Part shown: positions 18,501 to 26,325 of the stretch, in pieces
Numbering within the stretch: the stretch's first letter is position 1
Layout: every line of letters begins with the position of its first letter
Source: a virus
Strand: one strand, 5' to 3'
IMG/VR virus record: IMGVR_UViG_3300035459_000118
Coordinates: 34,972-98,971 of that record
Length of the DNA stretch: 64,000 nt
Position numbers and translations under genes: made by a program
The notes under the pieces: generated by a model
What the model saw: the letters and a program-made list of their open reading frames with translations, nothing else
Told to the model about the DNA's origin: nothing
Databases searched by the model: none

Positions 18501-18919
18501 AACAAAAGAAAGGTTTTGTTGGTAAGTCTGGGAAGATGCTTTGGGATGAACTGATAAAATATGATCTTCGGAGAGAAGACTTCCATGTCGGTAATGCTGC
18601 TAAATGTTATCCCGGGATCAACAAAACTCCATCTGCCGAACAACTGAAAATTTGTTCAGAAAAATGGTTGTTCCCCGAACTAAAAGAAATTGACTGTAAA
18701 TTGATACTGGCTTTTGGCAATTGTTGCCTCCAGGCATTTATGGGGAAGAAATCGGGGATAACTCAGATAAGCGGAACCACGGAATGGTGCGAGAAAGCTG
18801 GAGCCTGGATATGCTTTTGTGTTCACCCCGCATTTGTTTTAAGAAGCCCAGAAAATAAAAACCTCTTTAAGTCTGGAATTAAAAACTTCGTCGATAAAAT
18901 TCGTCTATTAGAAGGGTAA
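15545..18919 (+). CDS. dnaE: DNA polymerase III alpha (C family) fused to family-4 uracil-DNA glycosylase
   Basis: A 1124-residue replicative polymerase. The PHP domain opens with HLHVHNHFSY (residues about 3-12). The palm has GPGRGSVGGS and the catalytic PDIDLDF (about 399-405), with the third carboxylate in MKLDVLGLN near 552. Fingers and the clamp-interaction region continue to about 860. Residues about 940-1124 are a complete Fe-S uracil-DNA glycosylase domain: CNDC, GEAPG followed by GKSGKML, a further cysteine-containing segment, and VHPAFVLR. A C-terminal glycosylase on a C-family polymerase is unusual; SPO1, which has hydroxymethyluracil DNA, carries a UDG-like domain on its A-family polymerase. 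The exonuclease is supplied separately at 10996. Confidence 0.93.
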   Translation: MFTHLHVHNHFSYLDGFGTEEEYIKRAKELGMTHLAITNHGNVDGNIKFQKACKKAGITPIHGCELYVIPDEYQKPKGEKRGHIIVLVKNAKGWQNLCQMLTIAHLEGFYYRPRIGYKNFLERCEGLVVLTGCSSSFLAKDTTDKALDFVSALYDKIGSDLYLETMPHRLEEQDKQNALCLDFQGQVGNIKLVATNDCHYIHPDEAESQEVLLAIQTKKKWSETDRYRFTIRGLYLKSEEEMRRAFKLQAILSDSQIDQAFASTMEIAEKCQFLIPKQDISLPKVPGYENEDPGKFIWDLAEKKLLKISENWSTEKINIYLDRLSEEWKLINSKNFSQYFMIIWELTSWCRKNKIPVGPGRGSVGGSLLAYLLEITTCLDPIEYHLLFSRFIAEDRIDYPDIDLDFADIERLRIREHLEALYGKDHISSLSTFTTMKGRGCVRDVCRVFEVPIYEVDALAKSIFEDPESDESGVENVLKNTDFGKVFLEKNPKVCQHILKLEGQCRGAGQHAAAIMISGESLRNGTRGNLVMRSEETVTNWDMGDSEYVGLMKLDVLGLNTLSVLEEAKRLIIKNSAKTGFDFDSIPLNDEKVYQSLYEGNTNGVFQFSAWATTNLAKQLKATNIFELADIIALVRPGPADSGQTDLYIKRKNEGLEWQPKHQIYEEITRNTFGIIVYQEQVMEVIHKVAGLPYATADKIRKIIGKKRDVKEFQPYKDAFIQGCAKMKTLSHKEAEEFWEMLEKHAHYSFNKSHSIAYALIGYWTSWIKVHFPVEFICASLTYGSESKKEDLLQEAFDMGLKIITPKIGISDATVWVAKDDSLYIPFNEIKGVGDTTAKKLSEVKEAAIPIRKGFFWPTKQIKAPQKSVNKKVDSLLAQIAEAENTSKDLSEFFSFKIPSDRQKNYDILKRTIPQFDGNKRWLNLDVPEIKSNQPLIYEKSFVPKRSLGRCNDCELHKECDGPVPSSPGIFNVGIIGEAPGFDENQQKKGFVGKSGKMLWDELIKYDLRREDFHVGNAAKCYPGINKTPSAEQLKICSEKWLFPELKEIDCKLILAFGNCCLQAFMGKKSGITQISGTTEWCEKAGAWICFCVHPAFVLRSPENKNLFKSGIKNFVDKIRLLEG

Positions 18920-18927
18920 CTTATTAT

Positions 18928-19740
18928 ATGATAATTTATAAAATTGAAAATAAAATTAATGGTAAAATTTACATTGGAAAAACAACAAAATTATTAAATC
19001 AAAGAATTGCTGGTCATATAAAACAAAATCACTCTCGTATTCAAAAAGCCTTAAGAAAATACGGGATTGAATCTTTTATAATTTCTACTATTGATTCCGC
19101 AACTTCGCAAGAATCCCTCAATGAAAAAGAAAAGTATTGGATTAAAACTTTGAATTGTCAACACCCTAATGGATATAATTTTACTATCGGTGGAGATGGG
19201 GGACCAACATGGACAGGAGGAAGACACACCCAAGAAACAATAAAGAAAATGAAAGAAAGAAAATTTTCAGAAGAACATAAACAAAAATTAAAAGGTCCTA
19301 AATCAGAAGAACATAAACAAAAAATTTCAAAAGCTCTTTCCGGAGAAAGAAATCCTAATTATGGGAAGCCTCTTTCTGAAGAAACAAAATTAAAAAAGAG
19401 ATTAGCGATGTTAGGGAGAAAAGATTCAGAAGAAACAAAACTAAAAAAGAAAAATGCAGCGACAGGGAAACATCCTTCTGATGAAACGAGGATTAAACAA
19501 AGGGAATCGCATTTAGGGCAAATTTGGAGCGATGAAGCAAGAGAAAAAAGTCGAAAAGCCCATTTAAATAAATCACATATTTGTAGCGACGAGACAAAAG
19601 AAAAAATACGTAAGTCTCGCTTAAACATAAAGCATTCCAAAGAATCAAAAGAAAAAATGAGTAAAATCAAGAAAGGGAAACCATGGAATCAAGCGAGAAG
19701 AGATGCATATAATAAAAAATATCAAAAACTTCGTCAATAA
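18928..19740 (+). CDS. GIY-YIG homing endonuclease with NUMOD3 repeats
   Basis: A 270-residue free-standing homing endonuclease. Residues 1-85 hold the GIY-YIG nuclease (MIIYKIENKINGKIYIG, catalytic arginine in NQRI, glutamate in NEKEKYWI). From about residue 95 there are repeated basic NUMOD3 segments of the form SEE(H/T)K.K. The gene is markedly AT-rich and lies 8 nt after the polymerase gene, a common insertion spot. It is closely related to the 59453-60109 gene in its first 85 residues. Confidence 0.9.
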   Translation: MIIYKIENKINGKIYIGKTTKLLNQRIAGHIKQNHSRIQKALRKYGIESFIISTIDSATSQESLNEKEKYWIKTLNCQHPNGYNFTIGGDGGPTWTGGRHTQETIKKMKERKFSEEHKQKLKGPKSEEHKQKISKALSGERNPNYGKPLSEETKLKKRLAMLGRKDSEETKLKKKNAATGKHPSDETRIKQRESHLGQIWSDEAREKSRKAHLNKSHICSDETKEKIRKSRLNIKHSKESKEKMSKIKKGKPWNQARRDAYNKKYQKLRQ

Positions 19741-19767
19741 AATTTATCTGCTGCAAGGGAATTAAAA

Positions 19768-19788
19768 TTCATTAAAAAACGGTATAAT
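19768..19788 (+). promoter_or_regulatory. Phage promoter element, copy 3
   Basis: TTCATTAAA, then AAACGG, then TATAAT. The next start codon is only 23 nt after the -10-like box, with GGAGGAG between, so the leader would be very short. It restarts transcription after the homing endonuclease gene. Confidence 0.6.
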
Positions 19789-19811
19789 AAAAATACGGAG
19801 GAGAATATAAA

Positions 19812-20147
19812 ATGGCTTCAAGATTCAATATGTCCAAAGCTCCCGAAAAAGCGGAAGAACCCAAACCGATCCTTATTCCTGTGAAGTCCTCGACGCTTGA
19901 TGCTATTGGGTATGATCGGGAAAAGGAAGAATTGACCATCGCATTCAAAGGTGGGTCCCAGTACCTTTATACGAAGGTTCCCGCCAAGACATTCGATACC
20001 CTTATGACTCCGCCCGAAGGCTCCTCGCATGGGAAGTTCTTCCACTCTAACATCAAAGGGAAATTTGATTTCGTAAAAATCAAGCAGGGCATCAAGAAGG
20101 AGAAGAAGGCAGGAGCAATAAATGATAACAATAACAACTCCATATAA
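19812..20147 (+). CDS. KTSC-domain protein
   Basis: A 111-residue protein with a KTSC domain over residues 24-92: VKSSTLDAIGYD, then LTIAFKGGSQYLYTKVP and the serine/glycine/lysine-rich SSHGKFFHSNIKG. The domain often occurs in phages and next to lysyl-tRNA synthetases; it is thought to bind nucleic acid or a small partner, but its role is unknown. GGAGGAG lies upstream, and it is the first gene after promoter copy 3. Confidence 0.8.
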   Translation: MASRFNMSKAPEKAEEPKPILIPVKSSTLDAIGYDREKEELTIAFKGGSQYLYTKVPAKTFDTLMTPPEGSSHGKFFHSNIKGKFDFVKIKQGIKKEKKAGAINDNNNNSI

Positions 20148-20328
20148 GGAAAAAAGACTCGGAGTTGGGGAATGTGTTACTCTAACATATGAACATGCAA
20201 AAGCACTAGAGTCTTTGTTAGCACGTACAAATTTTGGATATGGCGATCAAATTAAAATCATTAATAGTAAAGTTTTTGTTTTAAATGAACAAGAAGAAGA
20301 AACAGATCAAGAAGAAATAGAAATATAG
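20122..20328 (+). CDS. Small acidic-tailed hypothetical protein
   Basis: A 68-residue protein overlapping the KTSC gene by 26 nt, with AGGAG just before its ATG. It has a compact N-terminal part and a very acidic tail (EEETDQEEIEI). No family is recognised. It lies in the recombination operon. Confidence 0.65.
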   Translation: MITITTPYKEKRLGVGECVTLTYEHAKALESLLARTNFGYGDQIKIINSKVFVLNEQEEETDQEEIEI

Positions 20329-20338
20329 GACTGTAATA

Positions 20339-20878
20339 ATGTCATTTGAAACTCCCGACCTCAATTATGCCGAAGACATCAAGGTAGACCCATACAACCT
20401 TGACCTTGAATGGGCTCAGTTGCCAGGTTTGCATTCCAAGTGGGCAACCAGGCTTATTGAGGTTGAGAATCAGCGCGACCGGCTCAGGGAACAGATCGAG
20501 CTGAAATATGCCGAATTGGATCTGGAAATCCGATCCAACCTCGCGCAATACAAACTGGGAGAAGGCTCTCCGGAACGTGCGATTAAATCCACCATCGTAA
20601 AGAATGAACAATATAAAACCCTCCAGCAGCAATACCTGAACGCGAAGTATGCGGCGAAAGTCTTGAGGATCGCCGTTAAGGGAATAAAAGATAAAGAGAA
20701 AACCATCGATCGTTTGACCAAGCTCTATCATGATCAGTATTACATGAAGCCGTACAAAGGCAAAGAGGAGGGTGAGTTGTCAGAAAGAAAGCCGGAAGAT
20801 GAGGCAACCGAAAACACGGCAGGGGCAACGGCAGCCCTTAATGCCCATATGAACGTAAAAAGGTTTTTCAGGAGATAA
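20339..20878 (+). CDS. UvsY-like recombination mediator
   Basis: A 179-residue helical, coiled-coil protein. The opening DLEWAQLPGLHSKWATRL and the following RDRLREQIELKYAEL helix, then a second helical block ending YLNAKYAAKVLRIAVKGIKDK, match the layout of UvsY proteins, which load the UvsX recombinase onto gp32-coated single strands. The gp32-like and UvsX-like genes follow at 21427 and 22659, which supports the call. It ends in VKRFFRR, a tail shared with two other proteins here. Confidence 0.6.
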   Translation: MSFETPDLNYAEDIKVDPYNLDLEWAQLPGLHSKWATRLIEVENQRDRLREQIELKYAELDLEIRSNLAQYKLGEGSPERAIKSTIVKNEQYKTLQQQYLNAKYAAKVLRIAVKGIKDKEKTIDRLTKLYHDQYYMKPYKGKEEGELSERKPEDEATENTAGATAALNAHMNVKRFFRR

Positions 20879-20880
20879 TA

Positions 20881-21018
20881 ATGGACCTTCTAAAGTGGGT
20901 CGGAGTAACAATTTTGGCAATAATAGGCGTCTGGATCTTCGGGAGACTTTTCTGGGGATCTTTGTTCGTCAGTTTTTTTAAGGCAAAAGAAAGATATACA
21001 AACAAAAAGGAAGAATAG
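20881..21018 (+). CDS. Small single-span membrane protein
   Basis: A 45-residue protein with CAGGAG upstream of ATG 20881. One hydrophobic segment (VGVTILAIIGVWIFG and onward) is followed by a basic tail ending KKEE. Function unknown; small inner-membrane peptides of this kind are common in phage operons. Confidence 0.55.
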   Translation: MDLLKWVGVTILAIIGVWIFGRLFWGSLFVSFFKAKERYTNKKEE

Positions 21019-21032
21019 AAAGGAGAAAAGAA

Positions 21033-21401
21033 ATGAATCAGCAGCAACGAAGTTATGCATTGAATCGAATAAACGAGATTCAAAAAGAGAAGGTGGCCGC
21101 GATTAAAGCCCGATTCACCATGCCGGCGAAGAAATTGGAAGGGGAGGAATTTGTCTCTCTTATCCGGGCCGGAAAAGTGAAGCTAAGGGCCGACGCCCAG
21201 TATTATCATGATCTCAACAAGGCATTTGATTTCTCGAAATATGAACACGCGGAGCGGTACGACTCGACCAAGGGAGATCCCATCATCTTCAAGGTAGAAA
21301 AAGAGGCAGGCAAAGCAAAAGATATCGTCATGTTTACCAACGAGGAACCGCGATGTGAGGCGGCAATCGCTAATTTCATCGCACAAATCGATAAGTTATA
21401 A
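21033..21401 (+). CDS. Hypothetical protein in recombination operon
   Basis: A 122-residue protein with a good AAAGGAG site. A basic helical start (QKEKVAAIKARF) precedes a mixed domain with FDFSKYEHAERYD. No family is recognised. It is GC-richer than the small genes before it and lies directly before the single-strand binding protein gene. Confidence 0.7.
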   Translation: MNQQQRSYALNRINEIQKEKVAAIKARFTMPAKKLEGEEFVSLIRAGKVKLRADAQYYHDLNKAFDFSKYEHAERYDSTKGDPIIFKVEKEAGKAKDIVMFTNEEPRCEAAIANFIAQIDKL

Positions 21402-21426
21402 TTAAATCAAAGTGAAAGGAGAAAGT

Positions 21427-22587
21427 ATGGGAGTTGATCGTGAAAAGATGAAGCAAGACCTGCTCAACAGGACTAAGGAGTCCTATGACAGGAAGGATGG
21501 GGAGGCGGGTCAAAACCACTTCGATCCGGAACTGGAGATCCCGTTCTGGAAACCGGGAACAACCCAGGGAAAGCCTCATATCATTGACACCATACCGTTC
21601 CTGGCGGGACCAAATTTTCCCACCAACGTCCCCAGACCGGTGCGGGAAGGAGACTTTGCCTACGTATTGGACTTATGGGTTCACAAAGCTGTCGGTCCCG
21701 GAAAGGCTACTGTCGTTTGCCCGGCACGAAACTACGGCAAAAGATGCCCAGTCTGCGAAGACGTCGAGAACCTCATGACAACAACAGGTCAGGAATACCT
21801 CGACATTCCCCATCACGCAAAGCGTCAGTGCACCTACAACGTCCTCGTGATGGATGATGCAGTTACTGAGGCCAAAGGTGTTCAGGTCTGGGATGTCAGC
21901 CACAAGTATTCCGAAAAGGCCATTGCCTCCCTAGCGATTTCGGCAAGAGGAGGGGGGTACATTGCCTTCTCCTCCCCGGAAAAGGGCATCGGCAAATCCA
22001 TTGCCTTTGATGTCGCCAAGGATAAGTACAAGACGATCAGTGGGCATCGGTTCGAGGAAAGAAATTACGATATCCCCCAGGAAATACTAGACCAAGCAAT
22101 TCCCCTTGATACCATCATCAAAATCTACACGGCGGAAGAGCTGATCGAGATCCTCTATCCGGATGGAGTTAAGCCTGAGGCGGCAGGCACTGGGAATCCT
22201 CCCGTTGAGACTGCCGGCACCGGCGGACTGCGATCATTGAGAAATCAAGGCGGAGCTCCTGATGCTGGAACGGTAGCCGGTCCAGGTCCCGTCCGTACCT
22301 TGAAAGGAACTGCAGGATTAACTCCGAAGACGGATACCTGCCCCATCGGCGGAAACTATGCCGACGACCATGATAAGTATGAGGAATGCAAGGCCTGCGA
22401 AAAGTTCAAGGCATGTGCCGAAGCCCTCGATCTCAAGGATGCCGCTCGATCTCAGAATAAAACGGCCGAGACCACACAGACAACTACGACACAGGCAGCA
22501 GCGACCGGAGCTGCCGCAACTACCGCTGGAGCAGGGACAGTTGCCCCTCCTAGGAGAACGCTACTCCGTCGTCCTCCCGCAGTATAG
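21427..22587 (+). CDS. Single-stranded DNA-binding protein (gp32-like) with zinc site
   Basis: A 386-residue protein that probably coats single-stranded DNA. ATG 21427 is chosen because AAAGGAGA lies at 21415-21422; an in-frame GTG at 21412 would encode the ribosome site itself. The core has CPARNYGKRCPVC (about residues 98-110), the zinc-type motif of gp32 proteins. A Gly/Ala/Pro-rich linker, a second cysteine cluster (CPIGG...CKACEKFKAC) and a low-complexity Thr/Ala tail follow. The usual acidic gp32 tail is not obvious. It lies between UvsY-like and UvsX-like genes. Confidence 0.78.
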   Translation: MGVDREKMKQDLLNRTKESYDRKDGEAGQNHFDPELEIPFWKPGTTQGKPHIIDTIPFLAGPNFPTNVPRPVREGDFAYVLDLWVHKAVGPGKATVVCPARNYGKRCPVCEDVENLMTTTGQEYLDIPHHAKRQCTYNVLVMDDAVTEAKGVQVWDVSHKYSEKAIASLAISARGGGYIAFSSPEKGIGKSIAFDVAKDKYKTISGHRFEERNYDIPQEILDQAIPLDTIIKIYTAEELIEILYPDGVKPEAAGTGNPPVETAGTGGLRSLRNQGGAPDAGTVAGPGPVRTLKGTAGLTPKTDTCPIGGNYADDHDKYEECKACEKFKACAEALDLKDAARSQNKTAETTQTTTTQAAATGAAATTAGAGTVAPPRRTLLRRPPAV

Positions 22588-22658
22588 TTCGGAAAAGAAA
22601 GCACATGGACCGGGAAATTGTCCCCGGTCCTCCGCAATCATAAAAAGAGGAATCTTAC

Positions 22659-23708
22659 ATGCCATTTAATGTCCCGAAGAAAAAGCAGGATACAAAAGAA
22701 TTAATTTCTGACATCAAAGATACTATCGAAAACGGGGAACTTACCCCCATTGAACAAAAGCCAATCGAATGGGATAAGGTCCCAATCATAAGCACCGGAT
22801 CAACTCTTCTTGACCTTACAATAAGCGGAGGAAAAACCTACGAAGGTGGCATTCCTGCTAGCATTTTCTGCGAAGTTCATGGTCCTCCAGGTTCCGGAAA
22901 AACAGCCATTCTTTCTACTGTTGGAGCCAATGCTCAGCTCATGGGAGGGGACATGAGGCTTCAGGACCCTGAATCCAGAACTGATCAGGAATATGCCAGA
23001 ATATATGAAATCGCATTGGACAAAACCAATTATTCGCGACCAGCAAGAGTCGAAGATATATTTGAAGTTATCAAAACATGGGATACCCCAAAAAAACCAA
23101 AAGTCCTATTGACCGATTCCCTTGCTGCCTTAACCACTCAGATGGAACAAGACGATAAGGATGGAATGAGTCAACAAAGAGCCAAGCAATTTCATAAAGG
23201 ATTCAGAACAAATGCAAGGATTATTGCCGAAATGCTTTGGCTTTGCTCAAACCAGGAAATTGATGGCCCCAAAGGAATGAATACTCCAGGAGGGAATGCT
23301 ATCAAGTTCTATGCTTCACTTCGTATTCGTCTCCACCAAGTTGAAAAAATCGAAGTTAAAAAAGAGAACAAATATGGGGTTAAAGTAACCGACATTATTG
23401 GTATCGAAAGTGAGTGCTTTGTTACCAAAAGCACAGTTGACGATCCCTACCGTTCATGTCCTATCTGCATCGTCTTCGGCCTCGGGCTTGACGACGTCCG
23501 TGCAAATTTGCAATATTTGAAGGATATGCAAAAGCTTACTGGATACCCCACTCCTGATGGAAAGAAGTATATGGGAATGGATCAGGCAATTCTTCATATT
23601 GAAGAAAATGGGATGCAAAAGGCATTGAGAGATCAAACCATAATCATGTGGCATGAAATTCAGGAATTGTTCAAATTTAACCGAAGCCGAAAAAAGATTC
23701 ACTATTAA
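22659..23708 (+). CDS. uvsX: RecA/UvsX-family recombinase
   Basis: A 349-residue strand-exchange ATPase. Walker A is GPPGSGKT (residues 75-82), Walker B is KVLLTDSLAAL (about 148-158), and the DNA-binding loop region is GMNTPGGNAIKFYASLRIRL. These match RecA/UvsX proteins; length is near T4 UvsX (391). It works with the upstream mediator and single-strand binding protein in recombination-dependent replication and repair. Confidence 0.92.
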   Translation: MPFNVPKKKQDTKELISDIKDTIENGELTPIEQKPIEWDKVPIISTGSTLLDLTISGGKTYEGGIPASIFCEVHGPPGSGKTAILSTVGANAQLMGGDMRLQDPESRTDQEYARIYEIALDKTNYSRPARVEDIFEVIKTWDTPKKPKVLLTDSLAALTTQMEQDDKDGMSQQRAKQFHKGFRTNARIIAEMLWLCSNQEIDGPKGMNTPGGNAIKFYASLRIRLHQVEKIEVKKENKYGVKVTDIIGIESECFVTKSTVDDPYRSCPICIVFGLGLDDVRANLQYLKDMQKLTGYPTPDGKKYMGMDQAILHIEENGMQKALRDQTIIMWHEIQELFKFNRSRKKIHY

Positions 23709-23719
23709 AGGAGGAAAAT

Positions 23720-24277
23720 ATGTCTACAAGATTCATCGAAGCCTCAAAAGAGGCGTGTGAAATGACGGTCAAAGTTCAGCAGGAATGGTTCCCACAACTG
23801 GAAAAGGCCGTCATCAAATGCCTGTTTGACACCAAGATGCGCAAACGGGGGAACAAGGTTGTCCTCGGCAGGATACTCAAGGCCAACGACCTGATCCGTC
23901 GGCTTACCGACACCATGGCCGAGGAAGGCTGCGACTATATCCTTTTCCTGGACGAAGTCGCCTTCACCAATATCCCTGATGCCGACAAAGTTCGGCTAGT
24001 GAGGCACGAACTCCGGCACTGCAAAGTCACGGGAACCATCGAGAAACCAAAGTATAAGATCATACCCCATGACATTGAGGATTTTGTCATTGAGATCGAA
24101 CTTAATAAAGACAAAATCAACTGGGCTACCGATGCTGCTCGGCTCGTTACCGACATCTACGAGCAGATCGAAGAGACCAAAAATGAAGAAGAACAAAAGA
24201 AAGAAACTCAAGAACCTCCGGCACAGCAGCAAGCGGTTGCCCCCAAAAGCCGATTTGGCTCACCGAGGACTGCATAG
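23720..24277 (+). CDS. Putative phage metallopeptidase (HExxH)
   Basis: A 185-residue protein with RHELRHCKV (HExxH, about residue 96-100) followed by IPHDIEDFV, the arrangement of the phage metallopeptidase-like family. The C-terminal 35 residues are a Glu/Gln-rich tail. It has AAAGGAGG and lies between the recombinase and exonuclease genes. Members occur in many phage replication regions, but no substrate is known; the zinc site could be structural. Confidence 0.7.
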   Translation: MSTRFIEASKEACEMTVKVQQEWFPQLEKAVIKCLFDTKMRKRGNKVVLGRILKANDLIRRLTDTMAEEGCDYILFLDEVAFTNIPDADKVRLVRHELRHCKVTGTIEKPKYKIIPHDIEDFVIEIELNKDKINWATDAARLVTDIYEQIEETKNEEEQKKETQEPPAQQQAVAPKSRFGSPRTA

Positions 24278-25131
24278 TGCTACTTATTATTGACAGTAAT
24301 TACGTTTCATGGGTCTGCGCCTATGCCCTTTCCCGAGGGATGGAGTATAAAGGAGGCAGGACGGAAGTTGTCTTCGGCTTTATGCGTCAACTGTTTTCTC
24401 TATTTGAGAACTTCGAGCCGACACAGGTAGCCTTCTGCTGGGACTCCAGACAAAGCAAGCGTCGGGAAATCTATCCCGAATACAAGGCAAACCGCCACAA
24501 AGAAAAAACCGAAGATGAAAAGGAATCCCAGTCTCTTATTCTTGAACAATTTGAAGAGATAAAAAAGGAAGTCTTGCCATTCTTGGGGTTTGCTAATATC
24601 TTTGAGGTTTCCGGGTATGAGTCCGATGACCTGATCGCAGTCCTGGTTCAACAAGGGCTTTATCCGGCCGACAAAACCATCGTAATCAGCTCTGATGCCG
24701 ATCTTTACCAGTTATTAGGCCAATGCTCCCTTTATTCCATAACGAAGGCGCAAACGACAAATCTGGACGGTTTCCAGAGGAATTACGGAATAACCCCCGA
24801 CGACTGGGTCAAAGTCAAAGCCATGGCGGGTTGTTCTTCTGACAATGTAAAAGGCATCAGTGGAATTGGGGAGAAAAAAGCCATCGACTATCTGACAGGC
24901 AAACTGAATCATGGCAAGATGTTCTTGAAAATAAAAGACTCACAGGAAATCATCGACCGCAATCTTCAGTTGGTAGAGCTACCCTTTATTGGGACTCCCA
25001 TCCCAAAGCTCCGCAGGAACGGTCTTATGCTGGACTGTTTTACTGTTGTTGCTCAAACCTACGGACTGAAATCCCTGCTTGACAAGAAGAGCCTCTTACG
25101 GTGGGAAAAGATTATTCGGAGAATTGATTAA
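24277..25131 (+). CDS. 5'-3' exonuclease / flap nuclease (RNase H-like, PolA N-domain family)
   Basis: A 284-residue nuclease that removes RNA primers and flaps. It starts with GTG at 24277, overlapping the previous stop. The acidic residues are in LLIIDSNYV, AFCWDSRQS followed by RREIYPEYKANR, GYESDDLIAV and VISSDADLYQLL. A helix-hairpin-helix SGIGEKKAIDYL follows. With the ligase and polymerase it provides Okazaki-fragment processing. Confidence 0.92.
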   Translation: MLLIIDSNYVSWVCAYALSRGMEYKGGRTEVVFGFMRQLFSLFENFEPTQVAFCWDSRQSKRREIYPEYKANRHKEKTEDEKESQSLILEQFEEIKKEVLPFLGFANIFEVSGYESDDLIAVLVQQGLYPADKTIVISSDADLYQLLGQCSLYSITKAQTTNLDGFQRNYGITPDDWVKVKAMAGCSSDNVKGISGIGEKKAIDYLTGKLNHGKMFLKIKDSQEIIDRNLQLVELPFIGTPIPKLRRNGLMLDCFTVVAQTYGLKSLLDKKSLLRWEKIIRRID

Positions 25132-25144
25132 AGTGAGGTATAAT
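25124..25144 (+). promoter_or_regulatory. Phage promoter element, copy 4
   Basis: TTGATTAAA, then GTGAGG, then TATAAT. It overlaps the end of the exonuclease gene and would transcribe the 25133-29928 block, including the structured 25912-26425 region. Confidence 0.55.
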
Positions 25145-25462
25145 AATTTTAAGGAAGGCAAAGGATTTATTAATATTGATTATGATACTCTTACTGTTAA
25201 TGGAGTCCCGTTAGAACAAATGGAAGCTGGAAAAATCAGAACCTGTCGATATTGCGAATATCTCGGAGAAAATGAATGCCCTTATTATCCTATAAGATGG
25301 AAATTCCCAAGAAAAGTTGATGACCCTTCTTGCAGTCAATTTATCGCTCTAAAGGATGTTTCAAGATTCAAAGAACGGGCAAAGATAGATCAAGTTGCTA
25401 TTGAAAAAAAGAAGATTGCAGACAAGATCAAAGGACCCCTTAAAAGAAGTATAGAATTATGA
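25133..25462 (+). CDS. Small four-cysteine hypothetical protein (start uncertain)
   Basis: The frame encodes a likely zinc-binding protein with CRYCEYLGENECPYYP and a later cysteine, then a lysine-rich helical tail. No start is clean: GTG 25133 overlaps the promoter -10 box, and ATG 25220 lacks a well-placed ribosome site. A non-standard start near 25166, just after AAGGAAGG, is also possible. The cysteine motif is after all of these, so the protein is real but its N-terminus is unsettled. Function unknown. Confidence 0.55.
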   Translation: MRYNNFKEGKGFINIDYDTLTVNGVPLEQMEAGKIRTCRYCEYLGENECPYYPIRWKFPRKVDDPSCSQFIALKDVSRFKERAKIDQVAIEKKKIADKIKGPLKRSIEL

Positions 25463-25584
25463 AAAACAAAAATGGGTGTTTTATTGAAGCCCGTCTCGAA
25501 ACACCTGTAGCTAACAGTATGGGATTGAGAAATTTTCACAGTCCATTATTGGTTAAAACATTTGAGGTGAAAGGAGAAAAGAAA

Positions 25585-25911
25585 ATGGCAAAGAAAACGT
25601 ATGTTAAACCCATCCCCAAAAGCATTATGAAGGAACACCTCGAGAATATTCTTCCTACGAAGAAGGTCGGCGAGGTCGTCATCCAGACCAAACAGTACAA
25701 CATCCTGATGAATACTCTCTCCCGCGCCACGAACGAACTGGAAGAAAAACTGGCAGCAGTTCTGCCCATAGAGCGCAAGGAAATCATCGACCGAAGTTCT
25801 TCTCCGACAGTCTCAGTGACTCCGCAATCGATCCAGTTGGAGAGGTTGAACTATCGGCTCAAGGACATAATCGGCCGAATCAACGCAATGAAGAATACCT
25901 GCGAACTGTAG
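25585..25911 (+). CDS. Hypothetical helical protein
   Basis: A 108-residue protein starting at ATG 25585 behind AAAGGAG at 25570-25576. The frame runs upstream to 25459, but that part has poor codon character and would read through the ribosome site. It has a KPIPKSIMKEHLENILP start and two helical, charged segments that may form a coiled coil. Base composition is GC-richer than the AT-rich sequence just upstream. No family is recognised. Confidence 0.65.
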   Translation: MAKKTYVKPIPKSIMKEHLENILPTKKVGEVVIQTKQYNILMNTLSRATNELEEKLAAVLPIERKEIIDRSSSPTVSVTPQSIQLERLNYRLKDIIGRINAMKNTCEL

Positions 25912-25983
25912 ATCTTTGAAAAAAGGGGTCGGCGGCGTAGTGATGGTTACGCGCAGCTGAGTAGGCAGATGAGGTAACAAATC

Positions 25984-26193
25984 ATGTCAATGAGTGGAAA
26001 TCCGGGAAAACGTGAACGACAGGCTAGAAAATGTCATGGACGTGCCCTTTGGTTGAAGGGAACGGGTGTTGCTCCGTTGAAGGTCGGTCACGAACATTTC
26101 CGGAGGTTGCTCAAAGCATCAATTTGTGGCCAATGCCGAAAGGTCAACTTGCAAAAGGTGTCAAGGAGAGCAACAGCAACACCAGCCGGTTAA
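25984..26193 (+). CDS. Possible small basic protein with CxxC (coding status uncertain)
   Basis: A 69-codon frame with GAGGT 7 nt before the ATG. The product is basic with an HxHFRRLLKASICGQC segment that could bind zinc or nucleic acid. Against coding, its DNA forms two extended inverted-repeat pairs with flanking sequence, and it lies in a region otherwise without genes. It may instead be part of a structured RNA. Confidence 0.35.
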   Translation: MSMSGNPGKRERQARKCHGRALWLKGTGVAPLKVGHEHFRRLLKASICGQCRKVNLQKVSRRATATPAG

Positions 26194-26213
26194 ATCCGGC
26201 CCGACCCTGATTA

Positions 26214-26304
26214 GAACTTGGCCAAGGAGAGACTGCTGAACGTATATGGGTCAGGCTCAAGCGTTATTAGTGGGGAACGATCGTGAAATCCCTGGGCCAA
26301 GTTC
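26214..26304 (+). ncRNA. Candidate small RNA 1, 10-bp closing stem with U-rich tail
   Basis: GAACTTGGCC at 26214-26223 pairs perfectly with 26295-26304, and TTTTATTTTTATTATT follows directly, as in an intrinsic terminator, but the enclosed 71 nt is far longer than a terminator loop. Inside, ACGATCGT and GGGA/TCCC blocks allow further pairing. No known family is recognised. Confidence 0.42.
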
Positions 26305-26325
26305 TTTTATTTTTATTATTTATTT

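Noticed and set aside
19220-19690. Repetitive A-rich sequence resembling a repeat array
   Set aside because: The periodicity comes from the NUMOD3 protein repeats of the GIY-YIG endonuclease. There are no spacers, so it is not a CRISPR array.
25459-25584. In-frame upstream extension of the 25585 gene
   Set aside because: The extension encodes the ribosome site itself and has a different base composition. AAAGGAG points to ATG 25585.
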